The notes under the pieces were generated by a model. That model worked only from the letters and a program-made list of their open reading frames with translations. It did not search any database and was not told the DNA's origin. A DNA stretch of 64,000 nucleotides from Deltaproteobacteria bacterium (GTDB lineage Bacteria > Desulfobacterota > Dissulfuribacteria > Dissulfuribacterales > QOAL01): NCBI GenBank assembly GCA_024275145.1, contig JAJRZR010000035.1, positions 1 through 64,000 on the forward strand. Direction: 5' to 3'. Every line of letters starts with the position of its first letter. Position 1 is the stretch's first letter. This document shows, in pieces, positions 46,989 through 57,379 of the stretch. The translations under genes and the position numbers were made by a program.

Positions 46989-48860
46989 ATGTCTGTATTT
47001 CCCAAGGAATACGGCGTAATCGTGGTCGGAGCGGGCCATGCAGGGTGCGAAGCAGCCTTGGCGTCCGCCCGCCTGGGGATAGAAACCCTGCTACTGACCA
47101 TAAACCTGGACTGTATCGCCGCCATGAGTTGTAACCCCGCGATAGGCGGGCTTGCCAAGGGCCATCTGGTAAAGGAGATAGATGCACTGGGCGGTGAGAT
47201 GGCCAGAAACATCGATGCCACCGGGATACAATTCCGCAAGCTCAACACATCCAAGGGACCAGCGGTGCGGGCCACCAGGGCTCAGGCGGACAGGCTGTTG
47301 TACCGTCTCAGGATGAAAAAGGTCATTGAAGGCCAAAAACATCTTGATATTCACCAGGCGATGGCGGACAAGATCCTGGTTAAGGGCGATATCGTCAAAG
47401 GTATCAGGACAAATACCGGTGAGGAAATACACAGTACATGCGTAGTGATTACCACGGGCACGTTTCTCAGGGGCCTTATCCACATAGGTCTCAAGCATTT
47501 CCCCGCAGGCAGGATGGGGGATCCCCCATCGAACCGCCTCTCGAAATCCATCGCAGCACTTGGCTTCGAGATGGGGCGCCTCAAGACGGGAACGACTCCA
47601 AGACTTCACCGTAACAGCATAGACTTCAGCCGGCTTGAGGTACAGGAGGGCGACACCCCTCCAACCCCCTTTTCCTTCAGGACAACTGCCATATCACTTC
47701 CGCAACGCCCCTGCTTCATTACCTATACCAACGATGAAACACACAGAATCATAGACCAGGCGCTCGGGCGTTCCCCCCTCTTTACAGGAAAAATCAAGGG
47801 AACCGGGGCACGCTACTGCCCGTCCATAGAGGACAAGGTATACCGCTTCCCGGACAGGCCACGCCACCAGATATTCCTTGAGCCAGAGGGCCTGGACACG
47901 GCAGAGATATATCCCAATGGCATCGCCACGAGTCTGCCATTAGATGTCCAGATTGCAATGGTACGAAGCATAAAGGGGCTTGAAAATGCCCAGATACTCA
48001 GACCAGGCTACGCCATAGAATATGATTTTTCAGACCCTACCCAGCTTAACCCTTCCCTTGAAACCCGTTTGGTTCATGGACTGTTTTTCGCCGGCCAGAT
48101 CAATGGAACATCTGGTTACGAAGAGGCCGCGGCCCAGGGCCTGATGGCAGGAATAAATGCGGCCAGATACTGCCTCGACCAAGCCCCCTTGGTACTCGAC
48201 AGGTCCCAGGCCTATATCGGTGTGCTCATAGATGATCTGGTCACCAAGGGTACCAGAGAACCCTACAGAATGTTTACATCAAGGGCAGAATATCGTCTGC
48301 TGCTAAGGGAAGACAACGCCGATGTCAGGCTAACACCTATAGGCCGGGACATAGGCCTTATCGACAACGAGGCATGGGATATCTTCAAGACCCGGCGCAG
48401 GCGCCTTGAAGAGGCCCTGGGGCTCCTGAAGGGAATTAAAATAGCACCGTCGGCATCCATCAATGAGTGGCTGGCCTCTGTGGGAAGCAGCCCGATCCCA
48501 CAAACAACCACCCTATTCTCCCTGCTTAAACGCCCTGAGATCAAGATCAAGACCGTTGAAGGGAGATTCGAAGAGGTCAAAAGGTTCCCACCAGAGGTCT
48601 TGGACCAACTCGAGATAGAGACCAAGTACAGCGGTTATATAGAACGTCAGGAACTAGAGGTAAAAAAATTCAAAAAATGGGAGGCCATGCTTTTGCCAGA
48701 GGACCTCGACTATCGGCTGATCCCTGGGCTGTCCAACGAGATAGTAGAGAAGCTATCCAGGCAGCGTCCTGTCTCACTCGGGCAGGCCTCGAGGATATCC
48801 GGGATTACCCCTGCAGCCATCACCGCCATAAGGATATACCTCAAAAAAACCATGGGATAA
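46989..48860 (+). CDS. mnmG: tRNA uridine-5-carboxymethylaminomethyl modification enzyme MnmG (GidA)
   Basis: YGVIVVGAGHAGCEAALASARLG; CNPAIGGLAKGHLVKEIDALGG. Confidence 0.98.
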   Translation: MSVFPKEYGVIVVGAGHAGCEAALASARLGIETLLLTINLDCIAAMSCNPAIGGLAKGHLVKEIDALGGEMARNIDATGIQFRKLNTSKGPAVRATRAQADRLLYRLRMKKVIEGQKHLDIHQAMADKILVKGDIVKGIRTNTGEEIHSTCVVITTGTFLRGLIHIGLKHFPAGRMGDPPSNRLSKSIAALGFEMGRLKTGTTPRLHRNSIDFSRLEVQEGDTPPTPFSFRTTAISLPQRPCFITYTNDETHRIIDQALGRSPLFTGKIKGTGARYCPSIEDKVYRFPDRPRHQIFLEPEGLDTAEIYPNGIATSLPLDVQIAMVRSIKGLENAQILRPGYAIEYDFSDPTQLNPSLETRLVHGLFFAGQINGTSGYEEAAAQGLMAGINAARYCLDQAPLVLDRSQAYIGVLIDDLVTKGTREPYRMFTSRAEYRLLLREDNADVRLTPIGRDIGLIDNEAWDIFKTRRRRLEEALGLLKGIKIAPSASINEWLASVGSSPIPQTTTLFSLLKRPEIKIKTVEGRFEEVKRFPPEVLDQLEIETKYSGYIERQELEVKKFKKWEAMLLPEDLDYRLIPGLSNEIVEKLSRQRPVSLGQASRISGITPAAITAIRIYLKKTMG

Positions 48861-48870
48861 GGGGGCATCA

Positions 48871-49992
48871 TCAGGCAGATGGGTCATCCTCGCAAGGCAG
48901 GCACACCCTGAAGCAGGCCCCTTTTTCCACTGGTTCAAGGGAAATTTCTCCTCCCAGGTCACTTATTAAATCCCGTGCAAGGAAAAGTCCAAGGCCAAGC
49001 CCTTCGTCCCTCGTACTGACGAAGGGTTCAAAGATGGAGTTGGCGACCTCCCTTGGAATGCCTGTTCCGTTGTCTTTCAACCAGATACAGACACGACCAC
49101 CCTCCTTATCCGCCCATATCTTCAACCTGGTGGCCTGAAGACCTGGTAGTAGGGCATTCTGGCCTATAAGGAACAAGGCATTCCCAAGGACCTTGCCATC
49201 GGTAAAGGCCAACAGATTCCCGGGACAGTCTATCATGATCTTGGTGGTTGAACCAAGACGATTAAGCCTTTCCTGCAACCGTTCCAGGATGGGCAAAAGG
49301 GGAGTCCGTTCCATATGGACCCCCTTTCTCCTGTAAAATTCGAGGATCTCGCTCACCTGCCTGGCTAGATCCCGGGCCTCGTGATAAATGGCCTGGGCCT
49401 GCAAATAGAGTTTCGAATCGTGATATAGGCGCCGGGAAAGCATCTGGGCCTGACCGGAAAGAATTGCCAGGGGCGTTTTGATCTGATGGGCCATCTGGGC
49501 ACTCATCTGCCCAAGTATTGCAAGCCGTTCCTTTTCCTTGAGTCTCCTGGCAAGCGTAAAACTTTCGGTCACGTCCTGGATTAATATCATCTTTTTCCCA
49601 TGGATCTCACCCAGGCGCTGAAAACGGATTATATCGGTACCAAGCTCGAAGATCCTGTTGTCTGTATCAGAGTCCAGGAATTGATTCAGCCGTATGGAAA
49701 CCTCATCACTCCTGGAGAATATCTCCCCTGCGGTCTTGTTCATTCGCCTTGTGGAACCGTCTTCTATCTCAAGAAGCCCTACCCTGATGATATCCGCAAC
49801 CTCCTGGAGCCGCATGGTGGCATACCTTGCCTCCTTGAACCTTTCTGAAGCCAGATCAATCAACAGGCCTGCCGGGCTCTGGGTAGTTCCTGGACAAGAC
49901 CTTATCCTCTTCAAGGCCAAGACAAGGGCCCCCGATGTACCCAACCACAAGATCAACAATACCGTAATGGCAAAAAAACAGGACACTGGCAC
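48871..49992 (-). CDS. Sensor histidine kinase (start uncertain)
   Basis: LGQMSAQMAHQIKTPLAILSGQAQML (H-box); NGTGIPREVANSIFEPFVSTRDEGLGLGLFLARDLI. Confidence 0.88.
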   Translation of the reverse strand: MPVSCFFAITVLLILWLGTSGALVLALKRIRSCPGTTQSPAGLLIDLASERFKEARYATMRLQEVADIIRVGLLEIEDGSTRRMNKTAGEIFSRSDEVSIRLNQFLDSDTDNRIFELGTDIIRFQRLGEIHGKKMILIQDVTESFTLARRLKEKERLAILGQMSAQMAHQIKTPLAILSGQAQMLSRRLYHDSKLYLQAQAIYHEARDLARQVSEILEFYRRKGVHMERTPLLPILERLQERLNRLGSTTKIMIDCPGNLLAFTDGKVLGNALFLIGQNALLPGLQATRLKIWADKEGGRVCIWLKDNGTGIPREVANSIFEPFVSTRDEGLGLGLFLARDLISDLGGEISLEPVEKGACFRVCLPCEDDPSA

Positions 49993-49999
49993 AACAGGC

Positions 50000-50340
50000 T
50001 ACACCTATGCTGAACGTTTTGGCCCTGGAGAAAAGGGCACTGGAATCGGTTTGGGTAAACAATCCCTTTGACATGGACCAAATCGCCCGTGGCGTATGTA
50101 CTGCCGATATCACCATGGAAAGGGGCCCTTGACCAGGGATTGCATACAACCCCCTTGATATTTTCTTCGGTATCCCTGGATCTTTCCTCAAGTATGTACC
50201 CAACCCAACTGGTACCCCCACAAGATCTAACTATACCCATACTCGAGGCATCTACCTGTGGGTATCCACCGAGCAAACATCTTTCCAGCCCCACCGACAG
50301 GAATACTCGCAAACTTCTTGCCTGTTCTTTTCGCGCATAT
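50000..50340 (-). pseudogene. Decayed partial duplicate of the adjacent YdcF/ElyC-family gene
   Basis: RVFLSVGLERCLLGGYPQVDASSMGIVRSCGG + YILEERSRDTEENIKG in one frame, LYAIPGQGPLSMVISAVHTPRAIWSMSKG in another; all match the 50345..51163 protein; internal deletion. Confidence 0.8.
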
Positions 50341-50344
50341 TTCG

Positions 50345-51163
50345 TTACGGCCGGTGCTGGAAGCCACCACCTACAAGATACCTCAGGCGGTTCCACAGGA
50401 TACCTGCATATTCATGTACAGCCAGGTCGGATTTGGCAAGGTTCAATGGATCGGGCCAGATATCCCATGGTGTCCAGTGGTATTTACCGGCCAAGAAATT
50501 ACAGGGCACTGGAACCGGTTTGAGGGAATACCTTTGACACAGCCACATCACCCGTGGCATATGTGCTGCCGATGTCACCAGGAAAAAGGGCCTTTGGCCA
50601 AGGATTGCGTGCAGCCTCTTGATATTTTCTTCGGTATCCCTGGATTTCTCCTCAAGTATGATATTCAATCCATCTGGTACTCCAAGCTCCTTGAGCCAGT
50701 CCAACCCGAGCCTTGCCTCGGAAACAGGGCACCTGCCACCAGGCCTGGCACACCCCCCTGCAATAACGAGCGTCTTTATTCCCCTATGCCTACACAATTC
50801 CCATGCCTTTAACAAACGAAGACGTGTATATGGGGTGAGACGGTCAATGACGGGCCGGCCATCCCCCTGGTACATACCCCCACACAACACTGCCAACGTA
50901 TCTATCCTGGAGACATCAACCTGTGGGTATCCATCAAATGAACGTCTTTCCAGCCCATTGATGAGAATATTCGCAACCGGAGCGCTACTGCAAAGGGTAT
51001 AGATTAGAAAGGCCACGAAGAAAAAGGTCTTTGCCATGCCTCTTTTTCGCTTCATTGGCCAGATAAAAAAGCCCAGGAAAAGAAGGATAAATACCGCTCC
51101 AGAGGGTATAAAAAGCAAAGAGACGCCTTTTTTGATGGAAAACAGGAGACCTGATATGTCCAT
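50345..51163 (-). CDS. YdcF/ElyC/SanA-family (DUF218) membrane protein
   Basis: TLAVLCGGMYQGDGRPVIDRLTPYTRLRLLKAWELCR; LEEKSRDTEENIKRLHAILGQRPFFLVTSAAHMPRVMWLCQR. Confidence 0.88.
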   Translation of the reverse strand: MDISGLLFSIKKGVSLLFIPSGAVFILLFLGFFIWPMKRKRGMAKTFFFVAFLIYTLCSSAPVANILINGLERRSFDGYPQVDVSRIDTLAVLCGGMYQGDGRPVIDRLTPYTRLRLLKAWELCRHRGIKTLVIAGGCARPGGRCPVSEARLGLDWLKELGVPDGLNIILEEKSRDTEENIKRLHAILGQRPFFLVTSAAHMPRVMWLCQRYSLKPVPVPCNFLAGKYHWTPWDIWPDPLNLAKSDLAVHEYAGILWNRLRYLVGGGFQHRP

Positions 51164-51296
51164 TGGTAAGTTCTGCGGGATAATTTCCGGCTTATCCGAT
51201 GATGGTTGATTGAGTGAGCAAGTATAATATCAAGCCCACCGGGCAAACTCCTTTTTTGCACCGTATGGCAAGTGTTTCCAGGAGCCTATCATCATC

Positions 51297-51328
51297 AAAA
51301 AAGCCCACTAACTCAACGGCAGTGGGCT
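51297..51328 (-). terminator. Rho-independent terminator downstream of tRNA-Asp
   Basis: Minus strand AGCCCACTGCCGTTGAGTTAGTGGGCTTTTTT. Confidence 0.85.
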
Positions 51329-51341
51329 AAAACAATAAGAA

Positions 51342-51418
51342 TGGCGGGGCCGACGAGACTCGAACTCGCGACCTCTGGCGTGACAGGCCAGCGTTCTAAC
51401 CGGCTGAACTACGACCCC
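51342..51418 (-). tRNA. tRNA-Asp(GTC)
   Basis: Minus strand GGGGTCGTAGTTCAGCCGGTTAGAACGCTGGCCTGTCACGCCAG...GCCCCGCCA; encoded CCA. Confidence 0.95.
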
Positions 51419-51439
51419 TTGAAACAAATTCTATCTGAT

Positions 51440-51520
51440 TAAACATTCATGCGACCCATGATGTCCTTGGCGTCGCACCCCGGGGTAAAAAACACCGCCC
51501 TGGGGAAGGATATATGTTCA
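51440..51520 (+). repeat. IR-80 repeat copy between two tRNA genes
   Basis: aaacattcatgcgacccatgatgtccttggcgtcgcaccccggggtaaaaaacaccgccctggggaaggatatatgttca. Confidence 0.75.
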
Positions 51521-51525
51521 TTAAG

Positions 51526-51601
51526 TGGTAGGCGGAACAGGGCTTGAACCTGTGACCCCCGGCTTGTAAGGCCGGTGCTCTCCCAACTGAGCTATCCGCC
51601 C
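51526..51601 (-). tRNA. tRNA-Val(TAC)
   Basis: Minus strand GGGCGGATAGCTCAGTTGGGAGAGCACCGGCCTTACAAGCCGG...CCGCCTACCA. Confidence 0.95.
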
Positions 51602-51681
51602 CAAAATGCGGAACATGTGTAACATCTAGCAAAACACGTGTCAAGCCTGATGAAGACAATTATCAGGTTCATAATCTGGAT

Positions 51682-52335
51682 TTATTCGATCAGATGTCCC
51701 ATCCTGCCGAATCGTGGCATGTGCGTATTAGAGTTCCAACTCCAATAGATCATAAAGGCATAGCCTTTTACGTCTTTTACCGGAACGAACCCCCAAAAAC
51801 GGCTGTCATAGCTTTGGTCCCTGTTGTCACCCATGACAAACAACTTCCCCTTTGGAACCTTTATGGGCCCCATGTTGTCCCTAGGCTGTAAAGAGGCAGG
51901 GATTATTCTGGGATCGGTATGTTGGACCCCTGGCGGCTCATGAAAGAGCTTGCCATTTACATAAACCTTTTTGTTGATGATCTCAACCGTGTCTCCCCCA
52001 ACACCGATGACCCTCTTTATAAAATCCTTCGACCGGTCCAGGGGAAATATGAATACTATCACGTCACCCCTTTCAGGTTGTTCCCCCTTGATCCAAAGCT
52101 CCCGGGTCAAGGGATTCCTGACTCCATAAATGAACTTGTTGACCAGGATGTGGTCCCCAATAAGCAATGTCTTTATCATGGAGCCCGATGGAATCTTGAA
52201 GGCCTGGACCACGAAGGTCCTTATTACCAATGCCAGGAGCAGGGCAAACAGGAATGTCTGGATATACTCCTTGGAGATAGACAGCCATGATCTTGATTCA
52301 GGTGGATCTTGTAATCTTTTATTAGAAGAGTTCAT
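51682..52335 (-). CDS. lepB: Signal peptidase I
   Basis: FKIPSGSMIKTLLIGDHILVNKFIYG; KRVIGVGGDTVEI; FVMGDNRDQSYDSRFWGFV. Confidence 0.96.
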   Translation of the reverse strand: MNSSNKRLQDPPESRSWLSISKEYIQTFLFALLLALVIRTFVVQAFKIPSGSMIKTLLIGDHILVNKFIYGVRNPLTRELWIKGEQPERGDVIVFIFPLDRSKDFIKRVIGVGGDTVEIINKKVYVNGKLFHEPPGVQHTDPRIIPASLQPRDNMGPIKVPKGKLFVMGDNRDQSYDSRFWGFVPVKDVKGYAFMIYWSWNSNTHMPRFGRMGHLIE

Positions 52336-52411
52336 GAAAGCAAGATATTAGCCATATCCCGGGCACATGGCAAGGGATTATCCCAAACTTTCGCCTGTCT
52401 ACCGCTTTTAA

Positions 52412-52562
52412 ATCCAAATTATGCAGCTTGCAAATTTGTAAAGAGCAAGCCTGATTCCATAGCACCTTTTTAGTGAATGTTCACATGTCTCAAAATAGTC
52501 ATAACCGCCTTAAATGAAAGAGGAAGTGTTTTTATTCGACATTTGAAGTGCATAATTTGGGT
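52412..52562 (+). mobile_element. MITE-like interspersed element, copy D (internally deleted, ~150 bp)
   Basis: 12-bp perfect TIR: CCAAATTATGCA...TGCATAATTTGG. Confidence 0.7.
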
Positions 52563-52704
52563 CGAAGGACCATCCGGCCATGAACCAGGATCATGTGGTT
52601 CACGAGCTTGGCGAAAAGGCAAGAGCCTGGCACGAGCACGACCCATCGGTCGAATTATGCATCCAAGGGAATCGGAACCGCGGCCCTCCCCTCTATAAAG
52701 GGGT

Positions 52705-54501
52705 TCAAGACTTCAAAACGCTCAGGAATGCCTCCTGAGGGATTTCAACCTGGCCAACCTGCTTCATACGTTTTTTCCCCTCCTTTTGTTTCTCAAGGAG
52801 TTTCCTCTTTCTGGTTATGTCCCCACCATAGCACTTTGCGGTTACATCTTTCCTCAAGGGTGCAATCCTCTCTCTGGCTATCACCTTCGAGCCTACGGCA
52901 GCCTGGATTACAACCTCGAACATCTGCCTTGGTATGACCTTTCTCAGCCTGCCTACTAGGTCACGCCCCTTGTAATATGCCTTATCCTTGTGAACGATCA
53001 CCGAAAGGGCATCCACCGGCTGTTTGTTTATCAATATGTCCAGCTTAACCAGATCTGCCGGACGATACTCCAGGAAATTGTAATCAATAGAGGCATACCC
53101 ACGGCTTACCGATTTCAACCGGTCATAAAAATCCATCACTATCTCATTGAACGGTAGCTCATACCTGAGCAGGACCCTTCCTTCAGTGAGATAACGCATG
53201 TCCCTTTGGCGACCGCGTTTCTCGTCGCACAGGCCCATTACCGGACCTATGAATTCCTTGGGTACATATATCTCCATATCCACGAAGGGCTCTGATATAC
53301 TCCGGATCATGCCGATCGATGGCATCTGGGCCGGATTGTGGATTTGTACCTCCTCGCCAGAAGTCAACAGCAACCTGTATGATACGGAGGGAGCGGTAGT
53401 TATAAGCGACAGCTCATACTCCCTTTCAAGCCTTTCCTGGATTATCTCCATGTGAAGCAGGCCAAGGAAACCACAGCGGAACCCAAAGCCAAGGGCAGCC
53501 GAACTCTCTGGCTCATAGGAAAACGCCGGATCATTGAGCCACAGTTTCTCCACGGCCTCCTTAAGTTGATCGTATTGGGCCGAGTCCACCGGATAAAGAC
53601 CGCAAAACACCATGGGCTTGACCGCCTTGAATCCAGGCAATGGATTCTTGGCAGGACGTCTATCTTCAGTAATGGTATCACCAATCTGGGTATCCCTGAC
53701 CGTCTTTATCCCAGCAACGAGAAATCCCACCTCACCGACCGACAATTCTTTGACACCTACAGGCTCAGGGGTGAATACCCCGATCCGCATGGATTCATAG
53801 GTCTTGCCGCTGGCCATCATGCGTATCTTCATACCAGGCCTAAGGGTGCCATCCATCACCCTTATCAATACTATAGCCCCTTGATACGGATCAAACCAGG
53901 AATCAAAGATAAGGGCCCTGAGCGGTGCGTTCGGATCCCCCTTTGGGGCAGGAATCCTGTTCACTATGGCTTCAAGGATCTCCCTTGTGCCTGTGCCCTC
54001 CTTCGCGCTTGCAAGTATGGCATCGGATGTGTCCAGCCCGATTATATCCTCGATCTCGCCCTTTACCTTTTCAGGATCGGCACTCGGCAGGTCGATTTTG
54101 TTCAGTACCGGTATGATTTCAAGATCATCTTCCAGCGCCAGATACACGTTAGCCAAGGTCTGGGCCTCCACCCCCTGGGTCGAGTCTACGACCAGTAAGG
54201 CGCCTTCACAGGCAGCAAGGCTGCGCGAGACCTCATAGGAAAAATCCACATGCCCCGGGGTATCAATCAGATTGAGCACATAGGTTTCACCATCGTCAGC
54301 CTTGTACCGTATGCGTACGGTTTGGGCCTTGATGGTTATCCCCCTTTCCCTCTCGATATCCATCTGGTCTAAAAATTGCTTTTTCATCTCCCTGGCAGTT
54401 ACAGTTCCGGTATATTCCAACATCCTGTCGGCCAGAGTGGATTTTCCGTGATCTATATGGGCTATGATAGAAAAATTTCGTATCTTTTTAGATTTTGCCA
54501 T
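52705..54501 (-). CDS. lepA: Elongation factor 4 (LepA)
   Basis: [28 protein letters not shown]; start MAKSKK at 54501. Confidence 0.97.
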   Translation of the reverse strand: MAKSKKIRNFSIIAHIDHGKSTLADRMLEYTGTVTAREMKKQFLDQMDIERERGITIKAQTVRIRYKADDGETYVLNLIDTPGHVDFSYEVSRSLAACEGALLVVDSTQGVEAQTLANVYLALEDDLEIIPVLNKIDLPSADPEKVKGEIEDIIGLDTSDAILASAKEGTGTREILEAIVNRIPAPKGDPNAPLRALIFDSWFDPYQGAIVLIRVMDGTLRPGMKIRMMASGKTYESMRIGVFTPEPVGVKELSVGEVGFLVAGIKTVRDTQIGDTITEDRRPAKNPLPGFKAVKPMVFCGLYPVDSAQYDQLKEAVEKLWLNDPAFSYEPESSAALGFGFRCGFLGLLHMEIIQERLEREYELSLITTAPSVSYRLLLTSGEEVQIHNPAQMPSIGMIRSISEPFVDMEIYVPKEFIGPVMGLCDEKRGRQRDMRYLTEGRVLLRYELPFNEIVMDFYDRLKSVSRGYASIDYNFLEYRPADLVKLDILINKQPVDALSVIVHKDKAYYKGRDLVGRLRKVIPRQMFEVVIQAAVGSKVIARERIAPLRKDVTAKCYGGDITRKRKLLEKQKEGKKRMKQVGQVEIPQEAFLSVLKS

Positions 54502-54511
54502 AACTTTTTTA

Positions 54512-54580
54512 TAAACTTCCATGCGGCCCACAACCTTTGGCGCCGCATGAAGACCCGGGTTTAATTTTTATGAAGGCACC
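54512..54580 (+). repeat. IR-80 repeat copy (partial)
   Basis: aaacttccatgcggcccacaacctttggcgccgcatgaagacccggg. Confidence 0.5.
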
Positions 54581-54744
54581 ATCACCTCGAAAAAAACATC
54601 GCTATTGTCCCTTGCGGTGCGGATCTATAAAGTCGCCTCCCTTTTATACTTACAATTGGATGATTTTTTGCAAGCACCCTATTCGGTTAAGGATAAAAAC
54701 CGTTTTGCCGAATAAGAAAATACAACCCGGCTTCCCAAAGTCAG

Positions 54745-54805
54745 ACCCTTATACATCATGGGAGCTGTGTCTTCATGTGCACGAACCCCTGGGAATAAAG
54801 GTTTG
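54745..54805 (-). repeat. IR-80 repeat copy (divergent)
   Basis: Reverse complement AAACCTTTATTCCCAGGGGTTCGTGCACATGAAGACACAGCTCCC. Confidence 0.35.
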
Positions 54806-54934
54806 AATCCCATCCGGGCTGGAACCCATTCAAGGGCATAGGACATGGCACAAGGGCCAGTGCCCTGAAAAGCAAAAGTTGGATGTATTCCCATAGCGTA
54901 AAACCATTCAACCAGATGATTGGAAATAATTAAC

Positions 54935-56014
54935 ATGAAACTTCCATCCTTGCCCAAAAAAATGGGCAGAAGGCATAGACCCACCCTGGGCCTGGATATA
55001 GGTTCACATGCCATCAAACTGGTGGAATTTACCGGGACAGGTGCCGATAGGACGATTCGTCGCATAGGCCGGGCATTGATACCTGACAAAGCCATTATGG
55101 ACGGCTCGATCAAGGAACCGGAAAAGGTCGCAGCGGTGCTAAAAGCCCTCCTGAACAACTGCCAGCCAAGGCTGCGGCATGCCTCTACATCCATTGCAGG
55201 CTATTCGGTCATAGTAAAAAAGATAACCGTACCATACGGTGATGAACAGGAGATAGAGGACAACCTCATCTTCGAGGCGGAAAAATACGTCCCGTTTGAA
55301 ATTGAAGAGGTCTATGTGGACTTTCATATAGTGGAGCGGTCAAATTCAGAGGAGGAAAGGAGTACCCAGATATTTCTGGTGGCTGCCAAGAGGGAGATCG
55401 TAGACGAATATGCCACGTTGATTCATGAGGTTGGGCTCACACCGGCCGTGATTGACGTGGATGCCTTTGCCCTGGGGAACGCCTTTGAAGGCGCATTTGG
55501 GGGAATAAGTGAGCCGGTGGCCCTCGTGGATATCGGGGCACAAAAGACCAATCTAAACGTGGTATCCAACGGCACCTCCCTCTTTGCCAGGGACATGGCA
55601 TTTGGCGGTTATCAGCTTACCGAAACGATCCAGGAGGCTACCGGCCTCAATTTCATCGAGGCAGAGCGGGTAAAGATAGCCGGCACCAGGGACAAGGCCC
55701 TGTACAAGGATGTAGAGGCCGCATGCAACCAGTTATGCACACTCTGGGCGGAGGAACTCAAAAAGGCCCTGGATTTTTGCCGCCACAACTCCCAACCGGA
55801 CGAACAGCCTACCCATATATTCTTGAGCGGAGGCGCTGCACTCCTGGGGGGGTTGGACAGACTATTCAGTGAAGGCACCGGATTGCCGGTAAAGATATTT
55901 GATCCTTTCAGATCACTGAAAACAGACAAGGATATCGATCCGGAGTATTGCAAATCGATAGCACCCCAGATGGCACTGGCGGCAGGGCTTGCCATGAGGA
56001 CAATAGACAGATGA
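54935..56014 (+). CDS. pilM: Type IV pilus assembly protein PilM
   Basis: PTLGLDIGSHAIKLVEFTG; actin-like; ALVDIGAQKTNLNVVSNG. Confidence 0.95.
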   Translation: MKLPSLPKKMGRRHRPTLGLDIGSHAIKLVEFTGTGADRTIRRIGRALIPDKAIMDGSIKEPEKVAAVLKALLNNCQPRLRHASTSIAGYSVIVKKITVPYGDEQEIEDNLIFEAEKYVPFEIEEVYVDFHIVERSNSEEERSTQIFLVAAKREIVDEYATLIHEVGLTPAVIDVDAFALGNAFEGAFGGISEPVALVDIGAQKTNLNVVSNGTSLFARDMAFGGYQLTETIQEATGLNFIEAERVKIAGTRDKALYKDVEAACNQLCTLWAEELKKALDFCRHNSQPDEQPTHIFLSGGAALLGGLDRLFSEGTGLPVKIFDPFRSLKTDKDIDPEYCKSIAPQMALAAGLAMRTIDR

Positions 56015-56601
56015 TACAGATAAATCTGCTTCCTGTTAGGGAATGGCGCAAAAAAGAGGCGGTGCGCCAACAGATATCCATCTTTATCTTATCCCTTACC
56101 CTCATATTGACGGTTTTGATAGCGGTCGGCCTGACAATTCAAGGCAGGGTCAGGGCCCAAAGGCTGGAACTCAAGCAGTTGGAAAAACAAAAGCTCAGGC
56201 TTTCCTACGTAAACCAAAAGATAAAGACGGTTAACAAAAAAACGAAAGAAGTCGAAGAGAAATTCAAGGCTATCGAAAAATTGCAGAAGGGCCGCACCCT
56301 TACGGTCAAGACCCTGGATGAACTGGTTAGTGCCATCCCTATAGACAGATTGTGGCTCACCAATTTAAGCCTCAAGAACAATCGGCTGACAATTTCGGGG
56401 GTGGCCCTTGACAATCATACCGTTGCCCTCTTCATGCGGCGCCTGGAGGATTCCCCGGTCTTCAGTTGGATCAGGCTTAAAAACACCAGTCTCAAGCCGG
56501 TTCAGGGTCATGATCTGATGGAATTTGGAATAAATATGGGCATTGCCGCCGAGACAACGAAAAAGAAGAAAAGCGACCCTGCAAGAAGAGAAAAGTCGTG
56601 A
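56011..56601 (+). CDS. pilN: Type IV pilus assembly protein PilN
   Basis: MIQINLLPVREWRKKEAVRQQ; TM; LDELVSAIPIDRLWLTNLSLKNNRLTISG. Confidence 0.93.
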   Translation: MIQINLLPVREWRKKEAVRQQISIFILSLTLILTVLIAVGLTIQGRVRAQRLELKQLEKQKLRLSYVNQKIKTVNKKTKEVEEKFKAIEKLQKGRTLTVKTLDELVSAIPIDRLWLTNLSLKNNRLTISGVALDNHTVALFMRRLEDSPVFSWIRLKNTSLKPVQGHDLMEFGINMGIAAETTKKKKSDPARREKS

Positions 56602-57368
56602 AACTAGCAAAACCCACATTCAAAATACCGCCTCAGTTGTTTGACGCTGTCTACAAGCTGCCTTCCTGGCAGAAGCTGCTTATCCTGCTTGCGGCATGGT
56701 CGATACCCATTGCATTGTTCTGGTTCCTGTTTCTGTCGGCCAGACTGGGCGAGATAGATTCGATTTCAAGCAAGTTGCCACGGCTGAAACAGGAAATCGC
56801 TGTCCTGGAGGCAAAATCCAAAAGGCTCCCTGAATTGGAGCAAGAGCTTACGGTCATGGAGGGGATTCTCAAGAAGGCCGTAAGATTGCTTCCGCAAAAG
56901 GAAGACATACCATCCGTGCTGACTGAGATCTCGTCCCTCGGAAACGAGGCAAGGCTGGAGTTCGTCTCCTTCCAACCCAAGAAGGAACAGCCAGTGGATT
57001 TCTATGCTGCCATTCCTGTCTCAATGGAGTTTCGCGGGCCATTTCACAACACCCTGGTATTTTTCGACAGAATCAGCAGAATGGCCAGGATAGTGCACAT
57101 CAAGGAGGTCACCATGGGAAAGGCCCAGGAAAGTACGGAGGTATGGAGCCAGACAGGCAGCAACCACCCCCAAAAGGCGGGCGGCACGCCAAAGACCGCC
57201 GGAGCCTCTCCAGGGGCCCAGGAGGCGAAAACTGGAGGGGTCGGCGTACAAAGGGGAAGCAACTGGGTGATAAAAACGAAATGTACAGCGGTAACATACC
57301 GCTTCTTGAGTCCTGAAGAACAACGGGCACTTAAAAGCAAAAACGCAAACAGGAACAGAAGAAGATAA
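56598..57368 (+). CDS. pilO: Type IV pilus assembly protein PilO
   Basis: Operon position, TM plus coiled coil; PQKEDIPSVLTEISSLGNEARLEFVSFQP. Confidence 0.9.
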   Translation: MKLAKPTFKIPPQLFDAVYKLPSWQKLLILLAAWSIPIALFWFLFLSARLGEIDSISSKLPRLKQEIAVLEAKSKRLPELEQELTVMEGILKKAVRLLPQKEDIPSVLTEISSLGNEARLEFVSFQPKKEQPVDFYAAIPVSMEFRGPFHNTLVFFDRISRMARIVHIKEVTMGKAQESTEVWSQTGSNHPQKAGGTPKTAGASPGAQEAKTGGVGVQRGSNWVIKTKCTAVTYRFLSPEEQRALKSKNANRNRRR

Positions 57369-57379
57369 CCAGAAAAGAC

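Noticed and set aside
51640-51690. MITE right-end fragment near lepB (atcaggttcataatctggat)
   Set aside because: Only ~12 nt of similarity; overlaps end of lepB region and not distinguishable from chance.
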